From positions 62,001-126,000 of the forward strand of contig JAAYUV010000062.1 of the NCBI GenBank assembly GCA_012517475.1: DNA of 64,000 nt, in the 5' to 3' direction. The position numbers and the translations under genes are program-made. The DNA comes from Peptococcaceae bacterium (lineage in GTDB: Bacteria; Bacillota; Desulfitobacteriia; Desulfitobacteriales; Syntrophobotulaceae). Position 1 is the stretch's first letter. The number at the start of each line of letters is the position of its first letter. This document shows, in pieces, positions 62,173 to 64,000 of this stretch. The notes beneath the pieces were generated by a model. It was not told where the DNA came from. It was given only the letters and a program-made list of their open reading frames with translations, and ran no database searches.

Positions 62173-62544
62173 ATGATAAAAGAAGTTACTAGAAATATTA
62201 ATAGAAATGTTGAAATGGAATTATGGGCTAGAGCTGCTGGCCGATGTCAATTTGCTGGATGCAATCGTCTCCTTTATAAATCCCCAGTAACCCAAGAGAC
62301 GGTGAATATTTCAGAAAAGGCACATATATATTCGTTTTCCGAAGATGGTCCCCGTGGCTGGGGACCATTTAAACGAAACCCCAAGAATTTGAATAATATA
62401 GAAAACCTTATGCTTATGTGTCATGACTGCCATAAAACAATTGATCAAGATAAACAAGGAATAAAATATTCGGCAACTTTGTTACAACAATGGAAAAGTG
62501 ATCATGAGCGAAGAATTGTTACTGTTACTGGAATATCGAATTGA
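62173..62544 (+). CDS. CBASS effector, HNH nuclease part (Cap5-like, split)
   Basis: 123 residues forming the N-terminal HNH endonuclease of a Cap5-type HNH-SAVED effector. Zinc/HNH features are C25 and C30 (GRCQFAGC), H51 (EKAHIYSFSEDGPRGWGPF) and C83, C86, H87 (NLMLMCHDCHKTIDQD). In full-length homologues the chain continues past HERRI...VTGI into SAVED. Here it ends at VTGISN with a TGA, and the SAVED sequence continues in another frame that overlaps by 47 bases. It may still be an independent small nuclease, but without its sensor it should be unregulated or inactive (inference). Confidence 0.82.
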   Translation: MIKEVTRNINRNVEMELWARAAGRCQFAGCNRLLYKSPVTQETVNISEKAHIYSFSEDGPRGWGPFKRNPKNLNNIENLMLMCHDCHKTIDQDKQGIKYSATLLQQWKSDHERRIVTVTGISN

Positions 62545-63091
62545 AGAACAAAACCCCGCTCATTTTTCTGTATTTGCATTTGCTCCCATGCCGCTTTTAA
62601 TTCAATTAGGAACCCTGTTTACTGACAAAATTGATGTTGATGTTTATCAACCAATTAGGGAGCCAAAAACTTGGAAATGGCAGCAGTTCCCCGATGGCTT
62701 TGACTTTGTCGTAAAAAGGCCAAATACCATCAAAGGTGTTCCAGCACTAGTTATATCACTCAGTGATAAAATTTCTTATGATCGAATATTTAGTGTCCTA
62801 GGTGAAGATGTTTCAATTTGGGAACTAACAGTTGAAGATAAGTTTATCGGGAATGACAATATTAGGTCGCAGGCTCAATTGTCATTATTCAGAACTAATA
62901 TTCGGGAACTTATGGTCCTAATTAAAGAACAACATGGATTTGGTACACCGTTATCAATCTTCCCTACAATGGCCGTTTCATGCTCAATAGAAATGGGTAG
63001 AGTTAGAATGCCAAAAGCGGATATGCCTTGGGTAATTTATGATCAAAATAATGAAGTTGGAAAATTTATCGAGGCATTGACAATTACTTGA
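62498..63091 (+). CDS. CBASS effector, SAVED sensor part (Cap5-like, split, partly deleted)
   Basis: 197 residues matching the second half of a SAVED domain, which binds the CBASS cyclic nucleotide: HFSVFAFAPMPLLIQLGTLF, TWKWQQFPDGFDFVVK, LSDKISYDRIFSVLGEDVSIWELTVE and MAVSCSIEMGRVRMPKADMP. The first CARF-like half, expected between the HNH domain and this point (roughly 70-80 residues in homologues as I recall them), is not present in any frame. Possible starts (62498, 62504) lie inside the HNH gene with poor ribosome sites. The most likely reading is a decayed single gene made by an internal deletion at the TTACTG repeat near 62515. Confidence 0.8.
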   Translation: MIMSEELLLLLEYRIEEQNPAHFSVFAFAPMPLLIQLGTLFTDKIDVDVYQPIREPKTWKWQQFPDGFDFVVKRPNTIKGVPALVISLSDKISYDRIFSVLGEDVSIWELTVEDKFIGNDNIRSQAQLSLFRTNIRELMVLIKEQHGFGTPLSIFPTMAVSCSIEMGRVRMPKADMPWVIYDQNNEVGKFIEALTIT

Positions 63092-63261
63092 GTAGTATAA
63101 AATGAGAATACAAGGTATTAGTATAGCTAAACGGTTATTATCTTCGCAGGATTATCCATATACCAGTTAGGCTAATAATCGGTAGTTCGGTAGACTTGCT
63201 GTTATAGCAATAATGGAAAGTTAAGTATTAATTATCCATATCAATGATGGGAGGGAAAAGT

Positions 63262-63498
63262 ATGCCACGAAAAAGTGTACACGTTATTCCTAACAATAAC
63301 CAAGGCGGATGGAGCGTAAAAAAAGGTGGCGCACAGCGGGCGAGCGTACATACAGAGACAAAATCAGATGCTATAAAGATGGGGCGAGTTATCAGCCAGC
63401 GTTCGGGCAGTGAATTAATTATTCATGGAAAAGACGGGAAAATACAAAGGGCCGACAGCCATGGCAAGGATCCGTGCCCTCCGAAAGATCAGAAGTAG
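63262..63498 (+). CDS. DUF2188 domain protein
   Basis: A 78-residue DUF2188 protein with the family pattern VHVIPNNNQGGWSVKKGGAQRAS, then GRVISQRSGSELIIHGKDGKIQ. It is small, basic and soluble; the function is unknown. The ATG at 63262 has GGGAGG seven bases upstream, which excludes two in-frame ATGs inside that site. It is often seen in accessory DNA and here lies just beyond the CBASS operon. Confidence 0.8.
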   Translation: MPRKSVHVIPNNNQGGWSVKKGGAQRASVHTETKSDAIKMGRVISQRSGSELIIHGKDGKIQRADSHGKDPCPPKDQK

Positions 63499-63513
63499 CA
63501 GGTGGTGAAAGTT

Positions 63514-64000
63514 ATGCGAAAAAGGAGACCTGTAATAGCGCTAATGTATGATTTTGACAAAACACTCTGTACAAAAGACATGCAGGAATATACATTTATC
63601 CCCAATATTGGTATGAAAGCTAAAGATTTTTGGTCCGAATCTAATTTGCTCGCAAAAAATAAAAAGATGGATAAAATTCTTGCATATATGTATGTTATGC
63701 TCGACAAAGCTCATGCAGCTAAACAAAGCATACGTCGAGAGGAATTTGTAAAACTGGGCAAAAATCTCGAATTTTTTCCAGGAGTAGAAGAATGGTTTCA
63801 ACGAATAAATCTGATTGGCGATGATTTGGGAGAAAAGTAGAGCACTTTATCATTTCCTCCGGCCTTCATGAAATCATCGAAGGTTCCAGTATTTATAAGA
63901 ATTTTAATGAGGTCTTTGCCTGTGAATTCTTATACGATGAAAACGATGTGGCTTATAGTTTTGCGACACCTTCTTATCTTTATACTTTGAAGAACAAGTA
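63514..64000 (+). pseudogene. HAD-family phosphatase, frameshifted, 3' end outside window
   Basis: The N-terminus has the HAD nucleophile motif ALMYDFDKTLCTKDM and continues to LIGDDLGEK, where a TAG stops it at 63838. Adding one A to the GAAAAG run at 63833-63837 restores the frame into VEHFIISSGLHEIIEGSSIY and FACEFLYDENDVA, the expected continuation of this family, open to the window end. So a one-base deletion in an A run has broken the gene, unless it is a sequencing error. The ATG at 63514 is used, behind AGGTGG. Confidence 0.75.

Noticed and set aside
1-64000. tRNA or rRNA genes
   Set aside because: I looked for cloverleaf-like and rRNA-like sequences in the intergenic regions and saw none that I could support.

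Overview
The window looks like the chromosome of an anaerobic, acetogen-type Firmicute, most like the Desulfitobacterium/Dehalobacter/Desulfosporosinus group (an inference from gene content; no rRNA is present to confirm it). It carries the methyl/carbonyl branch of the Wood-Ljungdahl pathway, corrinoid-dependent methyl transfer with reductive activators, a near-complete anaerobic cobalamin pathway, strong AGGAGG-type ribosome sites and frequent GTG/TTG starts.

Region 1 (1-9785, + strand) is an acetyl-CoA synthase operon: two CooC-type ATPases (the first cut by the window edge), acsD, acsC, acsE, acsB, the corrinoid-protein reactivator acsV, a CooT-like nickel protein and a DUF3786 protein. 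CO dehydrogenase itself (acsA) is not in the window. Region 2 (9757-16465) is a corrinoid methyl-transfer accessory locus: a corrinoid protein on the - strand, a PAS-PAS-AAA sigma-54 activator, an MFS transporter and a second corrinoid-activating ferredoxin/ATPase. Transporter and activator genes each have a GG-N10-GC sigma-54 promoter, preceded at the same distance by a GATTC-N6-GAATC palindrome, so they probably form one regulon. No substrate methyltransferase is present.

Region 3 (16610-43632) is a 26-kb cobalamin operon. It opens with two cobalamin riboswitches in tandem, the first ending in its own terminator. Then follow the cobalt transporter cbiMNQO, tetrapyrrole genes hemA, hemC, cobA-hemD, hemB and hemL, cobalt chelatase cbiX, the corrin genes cbiD, L, F, G, H, J, ET, A, P and C, and the nucleotide-loop genes cobU (two divergent copies), cobS, cobC, cbiB, cobD and cobO. 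Several enzymes are fusions (CbiJ-precorrin-2 dehydrogenase, CobA-HemD, CbiE-CbiT). CobT is missing from the cluster and a COG3635-type phosphomutase-like gene is embedded in it.

Region 4 (43636-59473) is mixed housekeeping: a methyltransferase, PspC/LiaF-like membrane proteins, a lipoprotein, a giant 2-hydroxyacyl-CoA dehydratase activase, a DUF2087/GIY-YIG pair, a dGTPase, argF-argG-argH behind an ArgR-box promoter, nadE preceded by three DnaA-box-like sites, and a 5'-nucleotidase-like HAD protein.

Region 5 (59544-64000) is an AT-richer accessory island: gene remnants, several strong hairpins and a possible small RNA, then a short type II CBASS antiphage operon (CD-NTase, E2-like protein, HNH-SAVED effector). 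The effector is split by a frame change and appears to lack its middle. A DUF2188 gene and a frameshifted HAD-family phosphatase follow.

A dispersed family of modular palindromic repeats occurs five times (3816, 22917, 35090, 50535, 59544). The arms of its small hairpins differ between copies yet stay complementary. One copy is read through in frame as the C-terminus of CbiF, one lies inside a terminator stem, and one abuts a truncated gene.
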